Of a stretch of DNA of 64,000 nucleotides, positions 53,301 to 60,438 are shown in pieces. The stretch covers positions 4,616,720-4,680,719 of the forward strand of contig NC_046358.1 of NCBI RefSeq assembly GCF_004027225.2. The letters run 5' to 3'. How positions within the stretch are numbered: position 1 is the stretch's first letter; each line of letters opens with the position of its first letter. Origin of the DNA: Strigops habroptila. Its lineage: Eukaryota > Chordata > Aves > Psittaciformes > Psittacidae. The notes beneath the pieces are model-generated. The model did no database searches, was not told the DNA's origin, and saw only the letters and a list, made by a program, of their open reading frames with translations. The position numbers and the translations under genes are program-made.

Positions 53301-56300
53301 CTGGGTGTCCGTGCTTGTTGTCCTGTATCTGGCAATTTGCACACCATTACTTATAATTCCATGCTTTCCAGTCTGGCTGTGTTGATGGCTCTCCTTGAAG
53401 GTCATTCTGGCTTCATCATGGTTGTCATTCTGGTGCAAGGGGAGGGCACAGGAGAGAAGTTTGTGCTTCACGTCTGCCTTGTCACCTCGCCCTCAGGTAC
53501 GTGATCATCTCCCGGGAGGAGAGGGAGCAGAACCTGATGGCCTTCCAGCACAGCGAGAGGATTTACTTCCGTGCCTGCCGTGACATCCGCCCTGGGGAGA
53601 AGCTGCGGGTCTGGTACAGTGAGGATTACATGAAGCGGTTGCACTGTATGTCCCAGGAGACCATCAACAGGAATCTCACAAGCGGTGAGTCCCTTCCCTT
53701 TCCACCCTTCTCCCCCCATCCCCTTGGGCTGCCGCTCTTGTTGGACCATGTGTGGTAGGTGAAGTAGGTGATGCGCAGGCTAGGTGAGGAGAGATGCATT
53801 TCTAGATGCAGAGCACCTACAGGGGAGAGTCCCCAGCTCTGTATGGCATGGATGGATGGGTGGATGGATGGATGGATGGATGGATGGATGGATGGATGGG
53901 TGTACAAGAAGAATAAGATAATCATGGCCATGGACATCATGAAAGAAAGATTTGTGCTGTGTTGTGTCATGTCTTGTGTCATGTTGTGTCATGTTATGTG
54001 CATGCTACAAGGGCCTGATACAAAGCCCAGGGATCACAGAGCTCCTCTAACACAAGACTTTCCAGCCTGAAGATTGCCAAGCTGGAGATCCCACAGACAG
54101 CATTAGGTTTTTCCTCTGAACACGCTGCTTCCTCTGGCTCCTTGAGCAGCCTGTTTTGGGGGGCTCCATCTGGTTTTGTGTGCATAAGAAAGAGAGATCT
54201 CCTTGGTGTGTTTGTATGTCCATTTTCCTCGCTTAATTTATCTCCTCTTTCTTCAGAGAGATAATTTGGGATCAGCGCGACATCAGCTAGAGACTCCTTA
54301 GTCTCACAACCTTAGAGTGCGTGTACAACATACAGGAGGCTTTGTTCTTGTCACACTGATTCCTCCCTGGATAAAAATTGTTATCTTAAAGAGTAGCCAT
54401 TTTGGAACAAACCCAGCGGTCCTTTAGATCAGTGTAATGTCAGCAATGTAGGAAGCTTTAGAGGAAGGCAAAAACTCTTAATGCGTCTGTTCATCTATAT
54501 AATGCTGATACCTGAAGTTAATTAAGGGCATTTCTTTCCAGGCCTACCCACAGAATGGCAGGGCCTCAGAGGGGCAGCCACACCAGATATAACTTTCTAT
54601 TTAAGATTCCCATGTATATTATTACACAGCTGCTTTGCTGCCTTGACTTGGTAAAAGGTGTCTCCTCTTTAATCATGGGGTGGACCAGATGTCCTGAAAA
54701 AGCTGGTTATCCTCTCTCACCTTAGAGTTACTATGCACTTGCAGTGTTACATCTTGATGGCTGTACTTGGGCAATCCCCACTTCTGAATTAACGTTGGTG
54801 TGAATGTGGTTTTCTATGTTAATGAACATCACTGAGTGATTAGGTCCAGGCTGCAGTGATTTTGCTGCATGCGTTAGTGGTCCAGAGGGCTTAGTACTTA
54901 GTACGGCAAGACAAGGACTGTGTCCTTGAAGCTGCTGCTCTGGAGGGGCACCAAGGCTGTGAGCTCCTGCTGTGTCACACAGACGTGCCTTTAGTCATGG
55001 TTTGTCATGGTTTGAAATGTTAACTCACGGCCTGCTCTGTGCTACTAGTGCAGTGAAGATCTGCCTCTGGGCTCACCAGGACCTGCCATACCACACACTC
55101 AGGCAGAAATCTCTGTGGCTGTGGAGAACGTCCTAGGAGCATCCTGGCATCTCAGTGAGCTCATCATCTGGCAAGCTGGGCTCAGCCTGTGTTCCCAAAA
55201 GGAGTGCAGGGATGTTGTTAAACAGAGCATCACTTGTGCCATTATTTAACGGAGCATCACTTGGGCCATTGCTAGAATTGCAAGAGACATCACCACCTCA
55301 GCTGGGAGGGCACTGGGAGGTGGTCAGGGAGCAGCACCAAAACTTCTGGAGTCACTTTCTGTTTAACACGCTTCAAATCCCTTGCAGATGAGCCTGTCAT
55401 GTGAAGTGGCACACTTTAAGCTCACAGAAAAACTACATGGTCCCCAGGTTTTGTTTCTGTCGGTAGTTTCTGACCTGCCTCATCAATGGAGTTGAGACCA
55501 GTAATGTGAGGGATCATCTTGTGATTTCTAGCTTTTCCATAGGCCTGAACCACTTGGGTGGTTGGGGGAAAAAAATCACTGGGAAAGAAGAATCCATTCT
55601 CTAAACCCCTACCTCTGCCAATAGTTGTTATAGTCCGTAACAGGGGAAATACAAAGACACAGGCTCAAAGCTTTGCCCATAGAAATTCTCATCAATGTGT
55701 TGAAAATGAGATCTGTTGTTACAGATTCGCTCCAGAAGAGGCTGGGATTGCCAGCCAGCATCCAAACCCAGTGCAAAATCCCTGCCTTTCGGGCCAGCCC
55801 TTTTTTACAGTGCCTTACTCTAACTGTTTCAAGTCTTGCATCTTTTCTGCATTCATAGCATTGCTCTCCTTAGAGAGGGAATGGTAGCTTTTGCTCCGTA
55901 ACAATTATGAAAGCATGAATACACTTTAAAAGCAAACAAAACCAAAAATCAGCATAAAGCAGCGTCTTGTTTGGGAAGCCATCAATGCTTGAAGTTATTT
56001 ACAAGATAGAAGAATGATGGAAATTGAGCCAAACCTATCGTCTTTTGAATTTCCAGGTAAGGAAATCTGGCTATTCCATTTATTTTAAGCAATTAATAAT
56101 TTGTATGAGGTTGCTTTTATTCTTTTTATTTTCATTTTATCATTGAATGGCCACGCTCTTAGACTCCACTGATGCCCCATCCTTGGAGGGCATTCACCCG
56201 TTGTAGCTCAGTTGGCAATGAGTACCTTTGGGGTTTAAGAGCGCAGGTTGTTTTTTACTCCTTTACCTTTGCGTTTCTGGAGCAGCCTCCAAACTGAACG

Positions 56301-59300
56301 AGAGTAAAGGGGCTTGCAAACTTAGTGCCATGGTTGTCATGAAATGGTCCAAATCTCTCACTGCACTGCTGTACACTTGATACCTTTTACCAAGTCAAAA
56401 CAGGCACAGGTCTTCCAGCCAGCCGAAATGGCGCTTGGGCTCTGGGCGTTAGGTTCCACCACAATCAGTCATTCACCTCGTAGTCCTCTTCCAGCGCAGG
56501 TTGGTTACACCTTTAGGTTAAACAAGCTGCCTGTAGTTGCTCTTCTCTTTAAAGTGTGTGGGTTCTACTCCGCTGTGGCTGCCCAAAACTGTCTCTGTTT
56601 TTGCAGACGTGCCCATTAGCAGGGCTCCTTCCTCTCACAAGCCTTGGTTTCCACTGGGTTGTGTCAGTTCCCTGGTTTGGAACGCAACGTGCAGACCTGC
56701 AGTGGTTCAGCCTGCCTTTTTGTTCTATTTTCTATTTGAGTTTTAGATTGAGGGATGTTGCTGGGTTCCCGGTGATAATCCCCACCCCTCGCTTTCCTTT
56801 CTAGGAGACAAAAGGTTACAGAGGGAAAAGTCGGAAAAGAATGTGGAGAACCAAGAGGATGCAAGGGGGCCGCTCCAGCTCACCACCTTAAAGCAAGGGA
56901 AGAGCCCCTACAAGCGCAGCTGTGACGAGGGGGAATCCCACCCCCAAACAAAGAAGAAAAAGATTGACCTCATCTTCAAAGACGTCCTGGAGGCTTCTTT
57001 GGAGTCTGCCAAATTCGAAGAGAACCAGTTAGCAACGAGTACACCGCTTGCCATCAGGAAAGCATCTAAATACCAGGCTGAAGACATCTTTGAGCGGTGT
57101 GGCAGTGCCATGCAGCATGGCTCCCTGGGCCTCAGCAGAAACCGGAGCGAGGGGGAATGGAAGGTCCCTCATGGTTCCTCTTTCAGCTCCACCAAAGAGG
57201 TGGGAATCCTCGAAGATGAGGAAGAAGAGCCTTTGTCACTCAAAGCAGACAGCCCAACGGAGCTGTCGCTGGCCTCTGCACAAGGCAACTCCCACGAAAT
57301 CCCCACCACCTCCTTCTGCCCCAACTGCATCCGGCTGAAGAAGAAGATCCGGGAGCTGCAGGCTGAGTTAGACATGCTGAGATCTGGGAAGTTACCCGAG
57401 CCACCCGTGTTACCGCCCCAGGTACCCGAGCTCCAAGAATTCTCAGACCCCACAGGTAAGCCTTGCCGAGTAACAGCGTTCTCCAAACCCTGCCTAAGGA
57501 GAGTAGTGAGATGCCTGTGTGCTGTGTACCCATCTAAAGCATTTTGCTCTGAGTATTCAGGTGAACACGTTGGTTCCATGGAAGGTTCGCTGTCAGGTTT
57601 TGTGACCGGGTGGGCCAGGAGCTGACGCTGTGGGCACAGTGGGAAACACAGTCTTGGGAAAGACTCTGTATGACAACTTGCTCTTTGTTGCCATTGTAAT
57701 CGATAATGCACTGCCAATAAAAAAGACATTCCATTGCAGACAGTTTGTTTGCTGTATTTTTGATGCCTTCTCTTCCAGCGGAAGCCCCTCCGCAGTGCCT
57801 CACAGGCTACCAAGCAAGTCTGAATGACTGTGGTAACACTGAAATGTGTGCTCTTTGTGTATGAAATGATGTCCCGCTGTGCCCCTTGTTGGAAAGCCCT
57901 CTCTGTTCCCTCCATTGCCTTAACACAACCATGTGTCCCTTTCTGAAGATACATTTCATTTCCTCCAGGAATGTGTTGTTGAGCAGCCAGGAACCTTCAC
58001 CAAAGGGAATATGTGGGTCATACCATGTATTGTGCAAGTGGCCAGGATGTAGTGTCTTTTCTTGCTGTCCATTGTGGCATGTTAGAGACAAGTTCATATG
58101 CAGGAACAGTGACTTATTTTCCCTTCAAATTCTACCTGTAGTGCACTGTGAGGGCAGGAGAGGGCAGGTTGTGGCCACCTCATCAGGCAATGCTCTACTG
58201 CCACCAGCAGGATGCTTCTCTAGCTCAGCAACTTTCTAAATACCTTTTCTGTTTGTTTCTGTTCTTGTTACAGCTTCAGAAAGCATCATCTCTGTTCCCA
58301 CCATCATGGAGGACGATGACCAAGAGGTAGATTCTGCTGATGAATCCGTTTCCAATGACATGATTGCTGCTACAGATGAGCCTTCCAAGATGTCTTCTGC
58401 GACAGGCCGGAGGATACGGCGGTTCAAGCAAGAGTGGCTTAAAAAGTTCTGGTTTCTGCGGTACTCCCCGACACTGAATGAAATGTGGTGCCACGTCTGC
58501 AGGCAGTACACAGTGCAATCCTCTCGGACTTCAGCCTTCATCATTGGCTCAAAGCAGTTCAAGATACACACAATAAAGCTTCACAGCCAGAGCAACCTCC
58601 ACAAGAAGTGCCTGCAGCTTTACAAGCTCAGGATGCACCCGGAGAAGACAGAAGAGATGTGCCGGAACATGACCCTGCTCTTCAATACAGCCTACCACTT
58701 GGCCCTGGAGGGCAGGCCCTACTATGACTTTCGGCCTCTGGCAGAACTGCTGAGGAAGTGTGAGCTTAAGGTGGTGGATCAATACATGAACGAGGGAGAC
58801 TGCCAGATCTTAATCCACCACATCGCCCGGGCTCTTCGAGAGGACCTGGTTGAACGCATCCGACAGTCCCCCTTCCTCAGCATCATCCTGGATGGGCAGA
58901 GTGATGACCTGCTTGCAGACACCGTGGCGGTTTATGTGCAGTACACAAGCAGTGATGGGCCTCCGGCAACAGAATTCCTGTCTCTTCAGGAACTGGGCTT
59001 TTCTACAACAGACAGTTACCTCCAAGCATTAGACAGGGCTTTTTCCAGCCTGGGAATACGACTGCAGGATGAGAAGCCAACTATTGGTTTGGGAGTTGAT
59101 GGTGCTAACGTTACCGCCAGCCTGAGAGCCAACTTGTTCATGACAATCAGAAAGACCTTGCCCTGGCTTCTCTGTCTCCCCTTTATGGTACATAGGCCAC
59201 ACTTGGAAATTTTGGATGCAATCAGTGGGAAGGAACTGCCGTGCCTGGAGGAGCTAGAAAACAACTTAAAGCAGCTGCTCAGTTTCTATCGTTACTCTCC

Positions 59301-60438
59301 CCGACTCATGTGCGAGTTGAGGGTCACTGCAGCCACTCTGTGTGAGGAGACCGAGTTCTTGGGGGACATTCGAGCAGTGAAGTGGATCATCGGGGAGCAG
59401 AACGTGCTCAACGCTCTCATCAAGGATTACCTTGAGGTTGTGGCCCATCTCAAAGATGTCAGCGGCCAGACCCAAAGGGCGGACGCTTCTGCCATTGCCT
59501 TGGCCCTCCTGCAGTTTCTGATGGACTACCAGTCGATTAAACTCATCTACTTCCTGCTGGATGTGATTGCTGTGCTTTCACGTCTCGCCTACATCTTCCA
59601 AGGGGAATACCTTCTTGTGTCGCAGGTGGATGATAAGATAGAGGAGGCCATCCAGGAGATCAGCCGGCTTGCAGACTCGCCCGGGGAGTACTTGCAGGAG
59701 TTTGAGGAAAACTTCCGTGAAAGCTTTAATGGCATTGCTGTGAAAAACCTACGAGTGGCTGAAGCCAAATTCCAGTCGATCCGAGAAAAGATCTGCCAGA
59801 AGACCCAGGTGATCCTAGCCCAGAGGTTTGATTCCCGTAGCCGGACATTTGTGAAGGCCTGTCAGGTATTTGACCTTGCAGCTTGGCCCAGAAGCACTGA
59901 TGAGCTCATGAGCTATGGGAAGGAGGATATGGTACAGATATTTGAGCACTTGGAGACGGTCCCATCCTTTTCCAGAGAGGTTTGCAGAGAGGGGATGGAC
60001 ACCCGCGGGAGTCTGTTGATGGAGTGGCGAGAACTCAAGGTGGATTATTATACCAAAAACGGTTTTAAAGACTTGCTCAGTCACATTTGTAAATACAAAC
60101 AGAGATTCCCCCTCCTCAATAAAATAGTTCAGATCCTCAAAGTCCTTCCCACCTCATCGGCCTGCTGTGAGAAGGGGCGCGCTGCCCTGCAGAGAGTGCG
60201 CAAAAACAACCGGTCCCGGCTCACGCTGGAGCAGCTCAGTGATCTTCTGACCATTGCTGTTAACGGGCCGCCCATTGCCAACTTTGATTGCAAAAGGGCA
60301 CTAGATAGTTGGTTCGAGGAGAAGTCGGGCAATAGCTACGCTCTGTCAGCTGAAATGCTGAGCAGGATGTCGTCCCTTGATCAGAAGCCGATGTTGCAGA
60401 GCATGGACCACGGCTCTGAGTTTTACCCCGATATTTAG
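32204..60438 (+). CDS. PRDM11: PRDM11, long form: PR/SET domain fused to a hAT-transposase-like domain (7 coding exons, 1184 aa)
   Basis: Joining 32204-32319, 32863-32966, 33799-34061, 37938-38005, 53497-53684, 56805-57455 and 58274-60438 gives 3555 bases in one frame, ending at TAG 60436-60438. Every junction is GT/AG and the phases match. Residues 1-463 follow PRDM11 as I know it: an acidic/basic N-terminus, a zinc knuckle (C75, C78, C86, H89), a PR/SET domain at about 105-230 and a lysine-rich linker with a CPNC motif near its end. Residues 464-1184 are a TTF-type zinc finger (C536, C539, H567, H573) and a hAT-like body. PRDM11 is a nuclear transcriptional regulator; its PR domain is related to histone methyltransferase SET domains. 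The start is the first ATG of its exon, three bases after the acceptor AG, and the N-terminus matches the family. Upstream exons are inferred to be non-coding. Identity is strong for exons 1-6. The fusion to exon 7 rests on splice phase and an open frame, not on transcript data. Confidence 0.9.
32430..32690 (-). mobile_element. CR1 LINE fragment in PRDM11 intron 1 (after coding exon 1)
   Basis: A minus-strand copy whose terminal tail has been lost, with the GGAAAAGACCTTTAAGATC and CCAAGGCCACCGCTAAACC words. It fills about half of the 543-base intron between coding exons 1 and 2. Confidence 0.82.
32863..32966 (+). CDS. PRDM11: PRDM11 coding exon 2
   Basis: The acceptor is TTCCCTCCCCAG, ending at 32862, and the donor GTAAGT starts at 32967. 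The exon encodes the [14 protein letters not shown] basic stretch, a likely nuclear-localisation region, and ends in the QQVDFW segment just before the zinc knuckle. It contributes 104 bases and leaves one base that begins a phenylalanine codon. Confidence 0.9.
33799..34061 (+). CDS. PRDM11: PRDM11 coding exon 3: zinc knuckle and first half of PR domain
   Basis: The acceptor is CCGCAG at 33793-33798 and the donor GTGAGT starts at 34062. The 263-base exon encodes a C-x2-C-x7-C-x2-H zinc knuckle (residues 75-89) and then the start of the PR/SET fold, including the [13 protein letters not shown] strand-turn typical of PRDM proteins. It ends in phase 0 after the FFSWL segment. Similarity to PRDM11 is very high along the whole exon. 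Confidence 0.93.
34972..35242 (+). repeat. 5' LTR of the provirus
   Basis: 271 bases, TG...CA. It contains a 23-base tandem duplication around 35051-35098 (the segment with GCCTTGGGCTGATGGGCC occurs twice) that is single in the 3' LTR. An AATAAAAGG element at 35166 may serve as TATA-like or poly(A) signal. The second AATAAA of the 3' LTR is mutated to AATGAA here. Confidence 0.88.
35245..35262 (+). promoter_or_regulatory. Retroviral primer-binding site, tRNA-Lys type, CpG-decayed
   Basis: The 18 bases directly after the 5' LTR plus two spacer bases match the tRNA-Lys(1,2) primer site used by betaretroviruses at 15 of 18 positions. The three differences are transitions, two of them of the kind caused by CpG decay. 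Confidence 0.75.
35386..35640 (+). pseudogene. gag: gag remnant: matrix region
   Basis: An open frame from ATG 35386 to TAA 35640 encodes 84 residues, with an N-terminal MG that would be myristoylated and a helical, lysine-rich matrix-like sequence of betaretroviral character. The frame is broken at 35640, and gag similarity resumes in another frame from about 35708, so the ancestral gene is interrupted by a frameshift. Confidence 0.75.
35708..36109 (+). pseudogene. gag: gag remnant: proline/aspartate-rich linker and start of capsid
   Basis: A 133-codon frame, shifted relative to the matrix part. It has a Pro/Asp-rich linker followed by the start of a capsid-like domain (AFPVMY then a WEGLSY segment). 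It ends at TAA 36107-36109. No major homology region, nucleocapsid zinc knuckle, protease or polymerase follows. Confidence 0.7.
36640..37570 (+). pseudogene. env: env remnant: end of SU and most of TM
   Basis: In one main frame with several stops, this shows a surface-subunit tail, a basic RRLKR cleavage-site-like motif near 36978-36992, a hydrophobic alanine-rich fusion-region-like segment (to 37118), an immunosuppressive-domain-like helix, a C-x6-CC motif (37260-37286), a single long membrane anchor (about 37421-37500) and a short tail. These are features of alpha/gammaretroviral-type TM proteins and unlike betaretroviral TM. Stops at about 36835, 37119, 37128 and 37338 make it non-functional. 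Confidence 0.75.
37556..37570 (+). promoter_or_regulatory. Polypurine tract of the provirus
   Basis: A purine run (AAAGAAGGGGGAGA) directly precedes the TG of the 3' LTR, the position and composition expected of the plus-strand primer. Confidence 0.8.
37571..37878 (+). repeat. 3' LTR of the provirus
   Basis: 308 bases, TG...CA. It is longer than the 5' LTR because of an extra copy of a roughly 25-base unit (GACAGATAAGCCAGGAT type) and a 16-base duplication around 37785-37815 that gives two AATAAAAGG boxes (37787 and 37802). A further AATAAA lies at 37822-37827. The last base is 59 bases upstream of the first base of PRDM11 exon 4. Confidence 0.88.
37938..38005 (+). CDS. PRDM11: PRDM11 coding exon 4: middle of PR domain
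   Basis: This is a 68-base exon between the acceptor TTCCACAG (ending 37937) and the donor GTGAGT (38006). It encodes [13 protein letters not shown] and the conserved NWMR segment, and splits an arginine codon with exon 5. A provirus ends only 59 bases upstream, so the acceptor's branch point must lie in that short remnant; a yTnAy-type match occurs near 37906-37910. Loss of this exon would shift the frame in the middle of the PR domain. Confidence 0.92.
40920..40990 (-). mobile_element. Possible short CR1 remnant
   Basis: A 60-base stretch (GTTGGAAGGGAGCTTTGG and CTGCTCAAAGCAGGACCAAC) resembles another CR1 3' UTR subfamily. Too short to be sure. Confidence 0.4.
42233..42322. repeat. 23-bp minisatellite, about four copies
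   Basis: Four successive units starting CTCTCCATCATTTCATTA, period 23 bases (42233, 42256, 42279, 42302), nearly identical. It lies in PRDM11 intron 4, about 2.5 kb upstream of the nested gene. Confidence 0.9.
43205..43388 (+). mobile_element. CR1 LINE fragment
   Basis: A sense 3' end from GAAGTGGTAAATGCCCC to ATTCTAAGATTCTGTGAA. Confidence 0.86.
44776..45194 (+). CDS. Myb/SANT-like nested gene, coding exon 1
   Basis: A T-rich stretch ending in TTCAG at 44771-44775 could be the acceptor of this exon, which would put a non-coding exon further upstream. The preferred ATG is 44786, directly before the basic [10 protein letters not shown] start typical of the family. The exon carries the whole DNA-binding domain and ends one base into a serine codon. 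Confidence 0.75.
44786..47492 (+). CDS. Nested Myb/SANT-like DNA-binding protein (NAIF1/MYPOP-like, Harbinger-derived type), 331 aa, two coding exons
   Basis: Exons 44786-45194 and 46906-47492 join in frame (409 + 587 = 996 bases including the stop) across GT/AG borders: donor GTAAGT at 45195, acceptor TTTAAG ending at 46905. Residues 8-85 form a Myb/SANT-like domain: F10, an acidic first helix, F30, W46, then the [17 protein letters not shown] recognition-helix pattern with W70. Residues 140-210 are low-complexity, rich in Ser, Pro and His. Residues 215-280 form an amphipathic helix likely to be a coiled coil for dimerisation. The C-terminus is basic (SQKRKYHL). This layout is that of NAIF1- and MYPOP-like proteins, which derive from the Myb-like partner protein of Harbinger transposons. 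A likely nuclear transcription factor, but the exact ortholog is not recognised. It lies wholly within PRDM11 intron 4, same strand. An earlier in-frame ATG at 44768 is possible, but an acceptor-like AG at 44775 would exclude it. Confidence 0.82.
46906..47492 (+). CDS. Myb/SANT-like nested gene, coding exon 2
   Basis: The exon starts after TTCTATTTAAG and continues the frame with an acidic DEDEE run, the Ser/Pro/His-rich linker, the heptad-like helix around residues 215-280 and the basic tail. It stops at TAG 47490-47492. Downstream poly(A) signals AATAAA occur at 49433-49438 and 49993-49998. Either would give a 3' UTR of about 2-2.5 kb. Confidence 0.8.
49433..49998 (+). terminator. Candidate poly(A) signals of the nested Myb/SANT gene
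   Basis: AATAAA hexamers lie at 49433-49438 and 49993-49998, the latter followed by T- and GT-rich sequence (TTTGTGTCTC near 50030). They are the nearest clear hexamers I noticed downstream of the stop at 47492 on the + strand. Which is used, if either, cannot be told from sequence. Confidence 0.35.
51436..51588 (+). mobile_element. CR1 LINE fragment
   Basis: A short sense 3' end from the GGCAGTGTTCAAGGCCAGGC segment to CATTCTATGATTTGATTC. It shares the GCGACATGGTCTAGTGTGAG wording with the copy at 43205, so the two are close in subfamily. Confidence 0.86.
53497..53684 (+). CDS. PRDM11: PRDM11 coding exon 5: end of PR domain
   Basis: The acceptor is CCCTCAG, ending at 53496, and the donor GTGAGT starts at 53685. 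The exon encodes the [13 protein letters not shown] segment, the [14 protein letters not shown] motif and the VWYSEDY strand that closes the PR/SET fold, followed by the MSQETI helix. The first G completes the arginine codon left by exon 4, and the last G begins a glycine codon completed by exon 6. It lies 15.5 kb downstream of exon 4. Confidence 0.94.
53685..56804 (+). other. PRDM11: PRDM11 intron 5 (3.1 kb)
   Basis: Holds the ATGG microsatellite near its start and otherwise unique sequence. A TAGCTCAGTTGG word near 56203 resembles a tRNA A box but has no matching B box or cloverleaf. No gene seen. Confidence 0.55.
53847..53901. repeat. ATGG tetranucleotide microsatellite
   Basis: About thirteen (GATG)n units with two GGGT interruptions, starting 163 bases after the PRDM11 exon 5 donor. 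A degenerate GTGTCAT repeat follows at 53961-54000. Confidence 0.92.
56805..57455 (+). CDS. PRDM11: PRDM11 coding exon 6: nuclear linker region
   Basis: The acceptor is TTTCTAG, ending at 56804, and the donor GTAAGC starts at 57456. The exon encodes about 217 residues: a basic stretch with the [20 protein letters not shown] segment conserved in PRDM11, a variable middle, an acidic DEEEEP patch, a [21 protein letters not shown] motif that looks like a short zinc-binding and coiled-coil element, and a proline-rich end. In the long form it is spliced to 58274. If the donor is not used, translation continues to 57625. Confidence 0.93.
57456..57721 (+). CDS. PRDM11: PRDM11 short-form C-terminus by exon 6 read-through, with intronic poly(A) signal
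   Basis: Translation past the exon 6 donor stays open for 56 codons and stops at TGA 57623-57625, giving a 519-residue protein. The curated human PRDM11 I remember is 511 residues and appears to end the same way, with residues read from the donor (GK...). An AATAAA at 57716-57721 lies 91 bases after the stop, so the short form can be made by intronic polyadenylation. It keeps the knuckle, PR domain and linker but lacks the zinc finger and hAT-like body. The match to the human form is from memory. Confidence 0.65.
58274..60438 (+). CDS. PRDM11: PRDM11 terminal coding exon 7: TTF-type zinc finger plus hAT-transposase-like domain
   Basis: A single exon of 2165 coding bases after the acceptor TTGTTACAG (ending 58273) encodes residues 464-1184 without a stop. 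It opens with an acidic, serine-rich linker, then a basic [16 protein letters not shown] segment and a C-x2-C...H-x5-H finger (C536, C539, H567, H573) of the TTF type that precedes many hAT transposases. The body resembles the hAT RNase-H fold: D670 in ILDGQSDD and D739 in GLGVDGAN fall where hAT enzymes place acidic residues. The C-terminal part (about 1126-1155) resembles a worn hAT dimerisation helix. The usual Cys/His motif after the second aspartate is altered (PFMVHRPH). The long open frame argues for selection on a protein, probably DNA-binding and not active in transposition. The closest known relatives are ZNF862/KIAA1586-type domesticated hAT proteins. Confidence 0.85.

Larger units (their letters stand above)
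38006..53496 (+). other. PRDM11: PRDM11 intron 4 (15.5 kb)
   Basis: Contains the nested Myb/SANT gene, two clear CR1 fragments, a possible third and a 23-bp minisatellite. The stretches 38006-42232, 47493-51435 and 51589-53496 show no gene that I can support. Short frames there lack family resemblance. Confidence 0.6.

Noticed and set aside
56190..56260. Possible tRNA gene (TAGCTCAGTTGG matches an A box)
   Set aside because: No GGTTCRANYCC B box at the right distance and no acceptor or anticodon stem could be formed by eye.
56908..57954. Minus-strand frames of up to 261 codons opposite PRDM11 exon 6
   Set aside because: They are the shadow of a real, well-conserved plus-strand exon and have no resemblance to any family.
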